Positions 11,358 through 23,439 of a DNA stretch of 64,000 nucleotides are shown piece by piece. Numbering within the stretch: position 1 is the first letter of the stretch; each line of letters starts with the position of its first letter. The position numbers were made by a program, and so were the translations under genes. The notes below the pieces were generated by a model. It saw only the letters and a program-made list of their open reading frames with translations, ran no database searches and was not told the DNA's origin. This DNA is from Carya illinoinensis (Eukaryota > Streptophyta > Magnoliopsida > Fagales > Juglandaceae), in the NCBI RefSeq assembly GCF_018687715.1, contig NC_056756.1, forward strand, positions 37,544,480-37,608,479, read 5' to 3'.

Positions 11358-12467
11358 TCATTGATAAAATTTCTTCAAATGCTCTGCATTCCATGGGTGT
11401 GGTAGTTTCTTGCCCTTGCTGTCTTTCAATCTGTACGATTCAGGCCGGTTGTTGGCTACTGCTAGATAAGGACCTTCCCATCGGGGTCTCATTTTTCCAT
11501 TGCCTTGGGTAGTTACCCCACTCTTCTTCAAAACCAGGTCGCCCACTTTAAAGGTCATGGACCTTACTCTTTTGTTGAAGTACTGCGCAACTTTTCTCTT
11601 TTCTTGTAGCATTTGAGTCTTGGCTATCTCTCTTTCTTCTTTGAGCAAGTCGAGGTATTCTTCTATTTTTTTTTCATTCCGAGTACTCGAGAAATAGCTT
11701 GTTCTGTAGGTTAGTAGCCCTATTTTCGTTGTTGTGATTGCCTTACATCCGTAAGCCAGCGTAAAAGGGGATTCCCTTGTTGGAGTTTTTGTTGGAGTTC
11801 TGTATACCCAGAGTACTCCCAGCAGCTTGTCCACCCAGTCCCCTTTCTTCTCCGTGACCTTTTTCTTGAGGATTGAGAGTAATACCTTGTTGGTCGCCTC
11901 AGTTTGACCATTTCCTTGAGGGTGGCCTGGGGAGGAGTACTTTGCCCTGATCCTTAACTCCGCGCACCATTCTCTGTAGTGATTTGGATCGAACTGGTGC
12001 CCATTATCGGTTACAATACCGTGGGGAATCCCAAACCTGTAGACGACATTTTTCCACAAGAACTTTGTCATGATTTTGCCTGTGATTGTTGCCAAGGGCT
12101 CCGCTTCTGCCCATTTTGTAAAATAGTCGATGGCTACTATCATGAATTTAACACCACCTTTTCCTGGGGGGAAGGGTCCCACCAGATCTACCCCCCACTG
12201 GGCGAATGGCCATGTTGCTATTACTGATGCTAATTCCTCCGGAGGGGCATGCGATATAGGTACATAAGTCTAACATTTTGCACACCTCTTAGTGAACTCT
12301 CGCGCGTCCCTCAGAATATTAGGCCAGTAATAGCCTGCCTGGACCGCTTTCCTGGCCAAGATTCTTCCCCCACTGTGGTTTCCACCTATCCCGTCGTGTA
12401 TCTTAGCCAGGACATACTGTGCTTCTTGTGTGGAGATGCATCGCAGTAAAGGAAAGAGAAACCTCTT
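11358..12467 (-). pseudogene. Tat integrase (DDE core and C-terminal domain)
   Basis: The minus-strand frame 12182-11358 (274 codons) contains the catalytic Asp in the VAIDYFTKW block, the second Asp in IVTDNG and the Glu in NGQTEATNK, followed by the RTP-TPF region and a C-terminal chromatin-proximal domain with a KVGDLV block. It ends LKKFYQ, a usual ending for this lineage. The N-terminal zinc-binding part lies upstream at about 12470-12183 but is broken by stops. The protein would insert element cDNA into chromosomal DNA in the nucleus. The core frame is intact, but the whole polyprotein is not. Confidence 0.9.
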
Positions 12468-13751
12468 TTATAAAAGATTCCATCGATGAATAGGAACCTG
12501 GCCTCCATTTTCTTTATTTTTCTTGCCTCTTCTGTTGCTTTCGGCAATTTTCCTCCATCCAAGTACTCCACTATACTGCTCGCCCAGTCTGGGGTACTTG
12601 CCCAGAACTCCTACTTCGACTGCCATTGCTGGAACCTCGATGACCCTTCTCTCGACTGGCCATGGTAGGGGTACTTCCTCCCCTCCTGATGCCGCTCGTG
12701 CCAATCTATTTGCGACCTCGTTGTCCGCCCTTGGTATATGAGTTATAGCAAAGTATGAGAAGAGATCACATATTTTCCAAACTCGTGCCAGATATTTCTT
12801 CAACTTTTCGTCCTTTGCAGCGTACACGCCCAAAACTTGATTTACTACTACTTGTGAATCCGACCTGGCGTCTACTTCGGTTGCCCTGATCTGGGCGGTC
12901 ACAAACAAACCCGCTATCAATGCTTCATACTCACCTTCGTTGTTCGTTACTTTGAATGCCAGTGTAACCATATAATACCGTTCCTAACCATCGGGGCTCA
13001 GTAAATGTATTCCCATGCCTCTGCCTGTTCGGTAAGATGACCCGTCTATAAACAATACCCAAGCCTTTCCTGTTGGTGCTATCACCTCTTCCTGGGGAAA
13101 ACCTGAGAATTTTGCTACAAAATCCGCCATTGCTTGCACTTTTATGGCTTTCCTTGGCTCGTACTCTATATTGAACTCACTTATCTCGATTGACCAACCT
13201 ATCAGCCTCCCTATACACTCTGGCTTCCTCAGTATTTTCGCCAATGTAGCTTCTGTCCATACCTTCACTACATGGGCCTGGAAATAAGGATGGAGCTTCC
13301 TAGCCGCCATTACCAAGGCAAATGCCAACAACTTGATTCGAGGGTATCTGGTTTCTATTCCTCTGAGTGCTCGACTCACATACTATACTGGATGTTGCAC
13401 GACTTCTTCTTCCTTCATGAGGACGACAGATACAGCATGCGGGGAGACTGCTAGATATGCATAGAGTACATCTCCTTCCTCTGGTCGCTTTAAAAGGGGT
13501 GGACTGGCCAGGTACTGTTTTAAATTTTTGAACACTTCGTCGCACTGTTCATTCCAAGGATGTACCTTTCATAGTACTTGGAGAAAGGGGAGGCACTTAT
13601 ATGTTGATTTGGCTATGAACCTTCTCAGGGCGGCCACTCTACCTACCAGTCGTTGAGTCTTGTTCAGATTCTTTGGCGGTTTCATATTAATTAGGGCCTC
13701 AATCTTATCTGGAGAAGCTTCAATTCCTCTCTCTGCTATGATGAAGCCCAA
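12468..13751 (-). pseudogene. Tat RNase H plus second (archaeal-type) RNase H domain
   Basis: Frames 13751-13569, 13379-12984 and 12971-12468. The first covers the RT connection region. The second ends the retroviral-type RNase H and starts the extra domain (VLFIDGSSYRTGRGMG). The third has NNEGEYEALIAGL, SDSQVVVNQVLG and a PRADNEVANRLA tail, the usual blocks of the additional RNase H of Tat elements. Stops and frameshifts separate the pieces. The role is degradation of template RNA in the RNA:DNA hybrid. Confidence 0.85.
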
Positions 13752-14412
13752 TAATTTCCTTGACTAGACCCCGAAAGCACACTTTGATGGGTTCAACCTC
13801 ATCTTGTAATGGCGTAAGACACTAAATGCCGTTCGCAAATCCCCAAGGTGCTGGGCGGGCTCTTTACTTTTTACTAGTAGGTCATCCACGTAAACCTTCA
13901 TAGATTTCCCAATCTGTTCCCTGAACATCCGGTTTACCAGTCTTTGGTAGGTTGCCCCTGCATTCTTCAGTCCAAAGGGCATGACTTGGTAGAAATATAA
14001 CCCCCGATCTATGATGAAAGATGTCTTTTCTTCATCTACCGTCGTTCATCTGTATCTAGTTGTAACCTGAATATGCATCCATGAAGCTCAACATATGATG
14101 CCCCGCTGTAGCATCTACAATGACGTCGATGCGTGGTGAGGGGAAGCTATCTTTCAGGCAGATTTTGTTTAAATCTGTGAAGTCTACGCACATTCTCTAC
14201 TTCCCATTTGCTTTTTTCACCATGACAACGTTGGATAACCACTTTGGGTAATGGGCCTCTCTGATGAAGCTGGCCGCGAGCAATTCTTCAACTTCTTTAC
14301 TAATGGCAGCATACTTCTCTGTGCTGAACGATCTCCTCTTCTGTCTCATTGCCTTGTGTGACGGGTCCACAACTAAGCAATGCTCATTGATGTCATTGTC
14401 TATACCAGGCAT
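13752..14412 (-). pseudogene. Tat reverse transcriptase, degenerate
   Basis: 14412-14197 holds the N-terminal RT blocks (MPGID, then QKRRSF, then the FIREAHYPKWLSNVVMVKK block). 13982-13764 holds MPFGLKNAGATYQ and the catalytic KVYVDDLLVKS with the YVDD core. Between them the palm region is readable (CVDFTDLNK, then MDAYSGYN) but is cut by stops, including Trp-to-stop changes. The enzyme copied element RNA into DNA. It is clearly inactive here. Confidence 0.88.
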
Positions 14413-14416
14413 TTCT

Positions 14417-15151
14417 TCATGACTCTATGCGAAGACATCCTTGTGTTCTACTAAAGGGTTTCTCTATCTGTTGGTGGGACTTGTGTCCCTTTTCGGGTAG
14501 TTGTCTCGAGGCGTACAATGTCACGAGTTCTAGAGGTTCGTTGACTTCCGCATGTTGTTGAACCCTGTCATCCCTGACTTCTATATCTCTCTCATAGGTT
14601 ATCGCCACGGGTGGCGGTAGGGGCAATAAGGCCCCATCTTGCCCTACGACCATGTAGACTTGCTTCTTGACTTTTAATTCCTGCACATAACATTCTCAGG
14701 CCAGGGCTTGCTCACCTCTCGCCTCTCCCACATTGCCATCTGTTGGGAATTTCATCTTGAGGTGGTAGGTGGACGTTACTGCCCTTAAATGGTTAAGTGT
14801 CGATTTGCCCAGTATGGCATTGTAGGAGAAAGGAGCTTTCACTGCTAAGAAGTCGGTCATTGTGGTTGTTGTTCTTGCCCCCGTGCCTGCAATTACTGGG
14901 AGCGTGATCGCCCTTACTAGCTGAATGGTATCTCCTGAGAAATCGTTTAACGGCGTAGGGGAGAGTCTCATTTTTCCAACATCAATCCCCATTTTGACAA
15001 ACGCCTCCCAGAACAGTATATCAGCTGAGCTCCCATGATCTTCTAGTACCCGCCTAGTTGTGTAATTATCTATTACGAGTGTTATCACCAGAGCATCGTC
15101 ATGTGGATATATGATTCCTTCCTTGTCCGCCTCGTCGAAGGATATCACCAT
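14417..15151 (-). pseudogene. Tat aspartic protease region
   Basis: Frame 15151-14696 carries the protease block DHGSSADILF (the D-x-G-S/T-S-A-D style of this lineage) and AILGKSTLNHLRA near its end. It is followed, after a TGA at about 14693 that looks like an Arg codon hit by a CpG transition, by 14686-14417, the linker to RT. It would process the polyprotein. Confidence 0.82.
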
Positions 15152-15234
15152 TCGCTCATTGCCGAGCTTTGGTTGTTTGTGTAATCTATCCGCTATAACA
15201 CCTCTTCATATCTTGCCTTTCATGCATACGCCTT

Positions 15235-16606
15235 TCAGCTGGAAGTGGAAATACCACCCCCAGTAAAACCTCCGGCTATGGTCTTTATTTCCCCTATGGG
15301 CGCCTTGTTCTGATCGTTTCTTGGGGGCGACCTCACCCTCCTATCCTGGCAGTTATTGGCATGGCGCTTTCTTTCTGGACTGAAACTCCGCCTTGCTTTT
15401 TGCCTAGCCTCCTGACGCCTTTTAGGTTTTGACTGCTCTGCGACCATTCGCTCCAATTCGCTGGTTCCTGCTAACTCAGCGACTCTCTTTCTCATGGTCG
15501 TGCAATCCTCAGTCTAATGCGAGCTCGTCTGATGGTACTTGCAGTATCGACCGTCTGTTTTGACAGGGCGCCGGCTTTCCTTTTCTCTTTCTCCTTCTTT
15601 TGTGCCCTAATTATTGTGTACTAATTCGAGGTTATGATCTGATCGCCCTTCTCTCACTCTTTCTTGCCTACTAAGATTACCTTTCTTGTTAGCCTGCTTG
15701 TTTCTCCGCTCGACCCGAGTATCTTCTTTATAAAGGTCCACCAAGCCCTACAGAGTATCCTCTGTATTGACAAAATCATCAGCCCTGTTCATGAACTCCC
15801 AGAGGGTGGAAGGAGTCCTCCGGGCTAACTCCGCCAAGAAAAGACTACGTGGCCATACCCCTCCTAAGAGGGCGGTCAGAGTGATCTTCTCATCTTGGTC
15901 CTTCGTCATTAAGTGCTCCTTGTTGAAGCGGGCTAAGTAGGCTTTTAAATTTTCATCTTCCCTTTGCTTAACTGTTAACAGGTAGGCGGCTGGGGGCCGA
16001 CGTCTTCGGCTAGGCATGAACTGAGTCAAGAGCTGCTTTGCCAGTTTCTCAAAACTATCTATCGATCTTGGTCTAAGGGTTCCAAACCATCCTCGAGCGG
16101 TCTCTTTCAGGGTTAGAGGGAAAGCTCGGCATGTAACTCCTTTGGAAACCGTGAAGGGTGATGTGAGCTTTAAAGTTTTCTAGATGATCTATCGGGTCCT
16201 TGGACCCATCATACATATTGATCTGGGAAACTTTGAACTTTGGCAGGAGCAGTACATCCATAATACGGGCACTGTACGACAAGTCTATTTGGTGGAGCAG
16301 ACTTTCCACCGAGGAAGAACCGCCCATCTTCTTTGCTATCTCTTCATATTTTCCCGCTAACTCTTTCAACGCATCATGCATCATTTCTTTCTCTTCGTGT
16401 TCAGCATCCTTTTTGACCCTGCAATGTGCTTCTTGCTCACCTTGCTCACTGTGAGCAGGCACATCGTCATTATGACAATTGGCGTTCCTTCGCCTCAAGT
16501 CGTCGTTCTCATTTTGCAAGACTCCCATGGCCTCCAGAGCCCGTTTCAACTTCTCCTCTGTTATTACTAGTCGCGCTTCCACAGATGACGGTCCAGCATC
16601 CATCAT
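15235..16606 (-). pseudogene. Tat gag (capsid/nucleocapsid), frameshifted
   Basis: Begins MMDAGPSSVE at 16606. Frame 16606-16073 has a coiled-coil N-terminus, then LLLPKFKVSQINMYDGSKDP and DHLENFKAHI, the start of the Retrotrans_gag fold. Frame 16029-15748 continues the capsid (PPAAYLLTVKQREDENLKAYLARFN). Frame 15495-15235 is the basic nucleocapsid tail, preceded by a remnant zinc-finger-like stretch near 15500-15560 and ending with IAGGFTGGG. At least two frame changes separate the pieces. Confidence 0.85.
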
Positions 16607-16664
16607 TCAGCTTGCTACCGAGCGTGTTACAATTGGCATGTGAGAACCATGCTAAATCACGGGA

Positions 16665-16683
16665 TCCCACAGAAGGCGCCAAA
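16665..16683 (-). promoter_or_regulatory. Tat primer-binding site
   Basis: Directly after the 5' LTR on the minus strand comes TTTGGCGCCTTCTGTGGGA. The TGGCGCC-type sequence next to the LTR end is the usual PBS position and style of Tat elements. The exact tRNA primer was not checked. Confidence 0.85.
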
Positions 16684-17094
16684 TGTTTAGGACGCGTCTC
16701 ACTTCCAATCTCCCATAGCTCAGCCATTCTTCTTTTTGGAAACTATAGGGGGCTCCTCCTGCACAAACTCCGATACTTAAGTCAGTTTAAAAAAATATCC
16801 TTTTCTAAACCTTAAAGATTGCCTGTATAAATAGGTTTGTTCACCGTACATATCTCATTCAGGATTTATCGACACAGATCAAGGCTTAGGATTTGAATAA
16901 TCCTATCACTTCTTGGTATTTTTATCCTTTCGTTTAAAGGTGGCACCATGTATGTCTCTTTTTGAATTCATTTTATCCATCCTTTCATGACTTTTGGGCT
17001 CATGCTGGGCCTAAACTCTGGGCCTCTTGGTGTTTAATGTATTATGGGCCATTTTTATGTGCTCCAAGGCCCTCTGGTTGGAATAGTCCCTCCA
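16684..17094 (-). repeat. Tat element 5' LTR (right copy)
   Basis: A 411-bp LTR, in plus orientation TGTTTAGGACGC...AGTCCCTCCA, followed by the TSD AGAGT (17095-17099). It has a TATAAATA/TATTTATA element near 16823-16832 that reads as a TATA-like box on either strand. Confidence 0.94.
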
Positions 17095-17099
17095 AGAGT

Positions 17100-18849
17100 G
17101 TTGAATGATACCGATCGATCCAGATAAATCATGGTTTCTAACAACCTTCCTCCTACAACCAATTCAATCATAATATATGTGTGTGTGTGTGTGTGTGTGT
17201 ATGAATTAGACTACATCCTCTTCCCGAAAATAGACAAAAATGAACAATGGAACTTTGCAATAACAAACAATACAATGCTTAGGAAAGTCAGACCCACTAT
17301 TAGAAAATTATTGGAAAAAACAGCACATGAGAACCACCTCATAACCTGGACAGACAGAACAAGTGTGAGTGAGAGAACCAGTCTTTCCTCGCTAACATCA
17401 CACCAAATAATCCACGAATTAACCCATTCTAAGTCGGGTCCTGAAATGATCAATCTTTCCTTGACCCATCTAGTAACTTTCATAGGTGATGCCAACACTG
17501 TCTGTGGTGGTCTGAGGCGGAACTGGAGGCTAGATCTGCTCTAGAAGGTGGTTGGCAGCTCGATGAGCGTTCCTTACGGCGAGCAACTCTTTTATATATA
17601 AAAGGATATAGAAGTACTACATGTTAGCACAAAATAAATTATATAAAAATAAATTTTAAACGAAGTAATTTCATATGATTTATTATATTTGCTTTATAAT
17701 TAAAGTAATTTTATAATCTGACGTACTATATCAAATTAAGTGAATTTATTTTTGTAAAATTCTTTTATGATTAAGTATTTCTTGTATATATAATATTTGT
17801 AATTAGATTCACTTCAAGAAGTAACTAAAAAACTTATATTTGTAAATTAAAGTAAATTATAGATATTCTATTTTTGAGACATGAAATAATTTAATTTACA
17901 AAATCATGTTAGATAAGTCTATGTACACGAACCCTAATATTAATAATATTTTCATTGTTCAAGACATAAACAATGAAAACATTATTGACCTGCGGGCATC
18001 GGAGCACCTCTCTTGTGGTCGTACGTCCGACATGGTGGGTATTGAGCAATCTCTTCATTTGGACATTTGAGGGCAGTTCTTTTGATTCGCACTTTTATTG
18101 AAACTTGCTGTGCTTGACTTTAACTAGTACGTACGTTGTTTGCTAGCTAGGTGCAATTAAGGAAGTTTAAGAAGATCAAATGTCACGAGATTTTGTTCCT
18201 TTTTTTCCTCTTTAATTAACCATATATATAGCATGACGTACTGATCATGAATCAATGTACGGGCTTAGATGATCTATATTAGTCTTTACCAAAGTCAGAA
18301 AAGCAGTTGATGATGATCTATCTAGTTTTCGTCCCTTGTTTCCTTTTCGTTGTTTCTTCTTAATTCTGTTTTTCTACAACCATATATGCACACTCAATGT
18401 CCAGGTTTAGATCAATCACTTTAGTCTTTATCAAAGTCATAAAGCATCTTGTTTTGCTCCCCTTTTTTCGGTTTTGGTTTTTTCTTTCGGTGGAGTAGAA
18501 GAAAGAATTAAACAATAATTATTTTGTAACTAAAGTACTAAGTATTTATCTTTATAAATATATTGACAAAGAGCTGCGCATCCGGATCATGTGCAAGTTA
18601 TATATAATATTATTCTGTACAAAACACATCCAGCAGGGAATCATGAAAAATCAAGACCTATCATTTCATGGGTACGTACTGTTTCAAGTTGCAGATGCAT
18701 TGTGAGCTTTAGGTTAAAATTATTAATACTGCATGCAGATAGATCTATTTGATCACTAGTAATCGTTTAATGCTTGTTTAATTAATTGCCACCAACCCAT
18801 CAATTAAGTGTGGGCATGCTACCCCCCCCCCCCCAAAAAAAAAAACACA
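17100..18849. other. AT-rich intergenic sequence with a (TG)n tract
   Basis: Contains a (TG)12 microsatellite at 17178-17201. An open frame at 17131-17544 spans the microsatellite and has no recognisable domain, so I do not call it a gene. The rest is AT-rich, ending in a C13/A11 run near 18824-18846. No element termini were recognised. Confidence 0.5.
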
Positions 18850-19208
18850 AAATCAATTAGGGGGCCCTTAGTTTGGGTCGTGGGCGGAGGTGGTGGTATG
18901 AGGTGGTCCCCAGTCCCGAAAATATCCCGCCCCGTCCCGAGTATATATAAAATTATATAACATATTTATAAAACAAAAAAACCCTTAGGTGACCAAAACA
19001 GTGTCATTTTGGCACCTAAGGTTTATTTTATTTTATTGAAGTCAGTGTTTTGGGTCTACTGATTTTTGCCCTAAGAAGTTAAACCCCCCTGGAACAGAAT
19101 ATGCCCAGCCACTCAGTGCGACAGTGCCCCATCACCTCACCGTGCTTCTATAGCCGCCGTCTGTGCCCCCTGTCGCCACTGCAGTTGCCTCTTTGAGTCT
19201 TGTCGAAG

Positions 19209-20821
19209 GTAAGTCTGTCTACCTGTTTGTCTCTCTCTCTTCAATTTTTAATTTTTATAGAATTAAATAGAGGATGAGATTAATGGAGATGGAGAAGGGG
19301 ATTGTGAATTATGTGATGTGGATGATTGAATGTGCATGTGTATGATGAGTGATCCGTATTCAGTGATGGATCCGATTGATTTATATCGATTTTATGTAAA
19401 TTTGTTTTTATAAAATCTTTTTGGCTTGATTTTAATAGTTGGATTTTATGAAATGATCCGATTGTGGCATGATCCAATTGTTTAGAATATTTTTAAAATT
19501 TTGTGATTTATTTTGATTTTGTATAAATTACAAAATACACAGTTATTTATTTATTTTTTTATTGCAATTTGCAGTGTAAATAAATGATACGAAGTTAACT
19601 TTTTAAAAATAAATGTAAAAATTCATTCGATCCAACCTTTTGACTAATTATTGATGATAATGCTTGTCGTTTATAATGGAAAAAAGAGTTTCAGTCAAAG
19701 TTTTGCTATTGGGTTCATTAAGACCACATGAACTATATCTTCACGTCTACTTTTGCAAACATGCAACGCCAAAATCTGCTAGATTCATAATATAACCAGG
19801 CAGATTTTTCCCTGTTCCTTACTTTAGAAGACAATCTAATATTCAGTCAAGAACACAGCATACGTCTGATCAGATATTTGACAAGACATTATAAAAATTA
19901 TCCCTTAAGCTAATATATTTGATACATTTGGCCGCCTGAAGAATTGTCATTGAAACTCAAGTAATCTCAGGTAATAGGCATGGATTAATTTGCCATATAT
20001 GCAGGTAAATTAGTGGATAGATAAATAAGATTGTGCTATCATGTCAAAGATTTCAAATAATAAAATAGTAGTAATAAGTGACAAAATTCTGCAAGCCTAT
20101 ATATCCAAAACAGTACTCACAGACTTAACACCTTAATTTACAAGACAAGGGATTTGAGAGGAGGAAAGTCATATATATCCCATTCGCTGCATTAAAACCA
20201 AGTTACCTGAAATTTTGGTGGAACTGTATCACTTACTAATTTAGACTCTTCTTCCTTGAGAATTAATGAACTCTCATGTTCATGAAAGTTTCTAGCCTTG
20301 TATTATACATACATACATACATATATATATATAGCAGGAAACCCCATTTTCTTCAAAATTTGGTGATGCTTTCCTCTTGTCCATAAACTTAGCCAGGTTT
20401 TTTTTTTGGTGGTATATGGGATTTCTCACTCATGAATATGATATGCTCTAAAAATACCAAACACATTTCACTTGTTGAATTAAACTGGATCTTTGTGGAA
20501 ATATTATGCACTGATGATTTTTATATCGTGTTGTTTTAAATTTTCTTTTAATTTAAAAAATATATAATTTTATTAATAATGTTTTTCTTAATTATTAACA
20601 AATAAATTAATAAATAATATGTTTTTATAAAAGTGCCTTGCAAGTTGAACAATAAGTATGTTATATATACTATATAGGGCTCACTACTTCATATGTGAGG
20701 CATGTTATTAATTTATGTGGGTTGAAATTAATGAGAATTCTTAATTACTATTATAAACCTGTTTTGAAATGCACTGCATTTGGTTGGATGTTAATACTTT
20801 TCATATTTGCTATAATTTCAG
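19209..20821 (+). other. Probable 5' leader intron of the hAT gene
   Basis: Donor GAAG|GTAAGTCT at 19208/19209 and acceptor ATAATTTCAG|ATTTATT at 20821/20822, just upstream of the first ATG (20843). A noncoding first exon with a long leader intron is common in plant hAT transposase genes. Splicing is inferred from the sites only. Confidence 0.5.
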
Positions 20822-20842
20822 ATTTATTGTTTGCTTGAGTTA

Positions 20843-23260
20843 ATGGAAATGCCGATAGATTCTAGTGCGATCTCCCCTATTGAGGTACCCCTACCTCTAC
20901 CCCTATCCTTATTAAGGGTACCTCTACCCCTACCCCTACCCTTACCCCACCCCTAAGCCTAACAAAAAACCCACTTCTATAGTTTGGTCTCATTTCACCA
21001 AACTAGAAGGTGATGATCCTAATAACTCTCAAGCCAAGTGTAACTATTGCGGTAAAATTTATGGATGCCACTATAGGAGACATGGCACCTTGCAATTAAA
21101 GGTGTACTTAGAAGAGCAATGTAAAAAAAAGTCCAATTCTAAAATCTTTGCAAGAGAAGAGTCAATTTAGGCTAAAAATTGGATTTAAAAAAATGGAGGA
21201 TGGGAGCAGTGGGGGTATTGAGTTGAAGGGGTACACGAAATATAATCCTGAGGAGTGTAGGATATACCTAGCTCGTATGGTCATCATGGATGAGCTACAT
21301 TTTCAAATTGTGGATGCGGAAGGGTTCCAAGCATTTTGTCACTACATGGAACCAAGGTTTCAACTTCCTTCTCGTCACACGGTGGCAAAGGATGTAAAAA
21401 GAAAAATTATCGATCTGAAAAAGAGAAGTTGAGGGGTTTTTTGGCAAGTCAGTTTGTTTGCCTTACTACTAATTGCTAGATATCAGTCCAAAATTTTAAT
21501 TATATGTTTTTGACTTGTCATTTTGTTGATGATAATTAGACATTGCATAAGAAAATTCTCAAATTTTTTCAAATTACCTATTACAAGGGTTGCTATAAAG
21601 GAGTGGGGGTTGACATACGTTGTGACATGCATAGTTGATAATGCATCTTCTAATGATACTGCATTGGGATATCTTAAGACCTTTCTTAGAGAGGCAAATA
21701 AGACAATTTTGAGTAGTGAGTATTTGCATGTGAGGTGTGCGGCACATATTCTTAGGCTGTGTTTGGGTGTTGAAGTCTCTTCAACACTTCTCAACACTTC
21801 TCACTACTATTCATTACTTTATTATTACTTTTCACCTACTTTTTTTACTATTCATTACTTTTTACTTACTTTTTATTACTATTCATTACTTTATTATTAC
21901 TTTTCACCTACTTTTTTTTACTATTCATTACTTTTTACCTACTTTTTATTACTATTCATTACTTTATTATTACTTTTCACCTACTTTTTATTACTATTCA
22001 CAACTCTCCTCAACACTTCTCAACACCCAAACCCACCCTTAATCTTATTGTCAGTGATGGTATGAAAAATCTTCATGACTCTATTGCTCGGGTCAGGACT
22101 GCTGTGAGATGGGTGAGATCTTCTCCTGCGAGAATGGAGAAATTCAAGCTTGCTGTGCTGTTTGTGGGCATAACATCAAAGAAGGGGGTTTGTTATGATT
22201 TGACTACGCGATGGAACTCAACATTTTTTATGTTGGAGGCGAACCAAGAGTATAAGTTAGCATTTGCCTTATTCAGTGAGGAAGACATCTAATATGTAAA
22301 ATATTTTGAACATAGAGCGAGATTGGGGAAGCCTATGACTGAGGACTAGGATGTTGTATCTACTTTCATAGATTTTCTAAAACTTTTCTACGAGGTTACC
22401 ACGATTTTATCTGGTCTTTTGTATCCTACATCCCATCATTTTTGTTAACAAATATGTAAGGCAAAAGAAAAATTAGATGAAATTATTGCGAGTGATCACA
22501 CTAGGTTGCGGGAGATGACATTATTGAAGAGGGCGAAGTACGACAAGTATTGGGAGGGATATTTCGATAGGACTAATATGTTGTTATATGTAACTGTTGC
22601 CATTGACCCTCGGTTTAAGGTGGATGGTATGGTATATGGATTGGATATTGCTTATGGGCAAGTATGGGTGGAACATATTGCATCAAGGGTTAAAAAAACC
22701 CTTGATAGATTATTTGATGAGTTTACCATCTTGCGAGGTGTTAATATTATGGCACCTATCCCTATCACCCCACTAGTTCCAGATGCTAGGGCTGAGAAAA
22801 AAAGTAGAATGAACTTGGGTGACAGGGTGGAAGGGAACCCATTCACGAGGAGTACTACAGAGGCTAAGTCAAAAAGAGACAGATACTTTGGTCTATATCT
22901 TGAACCATATATACGAGACTTTGGTATCTTAGCTTGGTGGAAGATACATGCCTCCAAGTATCTCGTCCTTGCATAAATAGCCCACAGTATTTTGGCCATC
23001 TCTATTAGTACTGTAGCCTCGGAGTCGGCCTTTAGCACTAGAGGGTGCATATTGGATCCATTTCGGAGCTCGTAGATCCTACCCCTGTTGAGACTTTGAT
23101 TTGTACCTCAAACTGGATCATAGGGAGTCCAATTCATTTTCCGGATGTTATTGATTATGATCATGTCAAGGCCAGGAGGAGGGTGATGATGCACCTGGAT
23201 CTAGTAGGGTCACCTGAATTTAATTCTCTTATTTTTATTTATTTATTTGAAATTAATTAG
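20843..23260 (+). pseudogene. hAT transposase (BED finger, RNase H-like core, hATC), broken
   Basis: The ATG at 20843 opens a Pro/Leu-rich stretch. After a shift comes a BED-type zinc finger (about 20975-21090): SIVWSHFTKL, then CNYC, then HYRRH. 21148-21432 holds the block before the catalytic core (ending LPSRHTVAKDVKRK). 21586-21754 has the IVDNASSND block. After the MITE, 22042-22292 has the region up to YDLTTRWNSTFFML. 22506-23079 has the KYDKYWEGY and IDPRFK blocks and the C-terminal hATC dimerisation motif (STVASESAFSTRG). The last part (VETLICTSNW) is in another frame from about 23070. Stops lie at 21433 and 22291 and near 22446. It would have bound and cut the TIRs of its own family. 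Confidence 0.88.
21755..22038. mobile_element. PIF/Harbinger-like MITE inside the hAT transposase
   Basis: A 284-bp non-coding element. Its termini are GGCTGTGTTTGGGTGTTGA (left) and the inverted GGGTGGGTTTGGGTGTTGA (right), matching at 17 of 19 positions, with the 3-bp duplication TTA at 21752-21754 and 22039-22041. The interior is built of repeats of the type 'ctattcattactttatt' and 'cacctactttt'. Taking out the MITE plus one TTA joins the flanking transposase frame without a shift, at the AHIL position. Superfamily is inferred from the TTA target and TIR style. Confidence 0.9.
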
Positions 23261-23439
23261 TGTTAATCTCAAATTTAATTATTGTAGTGATACCTGGAAC
23301 GGCATCTACAGCTACCTCCGCTGCAGTATGACTTTTTTTATATTAGACTCTAGACCCACCATTGCTTATGGTTTGCACAATTAATCCCTTAATTTATAAG
23401 TTAAAACTTTATATTGATAATTCTAATTCGTTTTATTTT

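Larger units (their letters stand above)
6509..17094 (-). mobile_element. Full-length Ty3/gypsy Tat-lineage LTR retrotransposon
   Basis: A 10,586-bp element flanked by the perfect 5-bp duplication AGAGT (6504-6508 and 17095-17099). It has ~410-bp LTRs at both ends and reads on the minus strand. In element order it carries a 5' LTR (right), a PBS, gag, protease, RT, RNase H, a second RNase H-like domain, integrase, a 77-bp tandem array, an antisense ORF on the plus strand, and a 3' LTR (left). The doubled RNase H, the tandem repeats in the 3' untranslated part and the antisense extra ORF are together characteristic of the plant Tat/Ogre lineage. Many stops and frameshifts, plus clear LTR divergence (roughly 15% by eye), mark it as old and non-autonomous. 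Confidence 0.95.

Noticed and set aside
17131..17544. 137-codon open frame
   Set aside because: It runs through a (TG)n microsatellite, shows no domain, and has no promoter or splice context.
20876..20955. Telomere-like CCCTA repeats
   Set aside because: They are imperfect, short and lie within the Pro/Leu-rich start of the hAT transposase.
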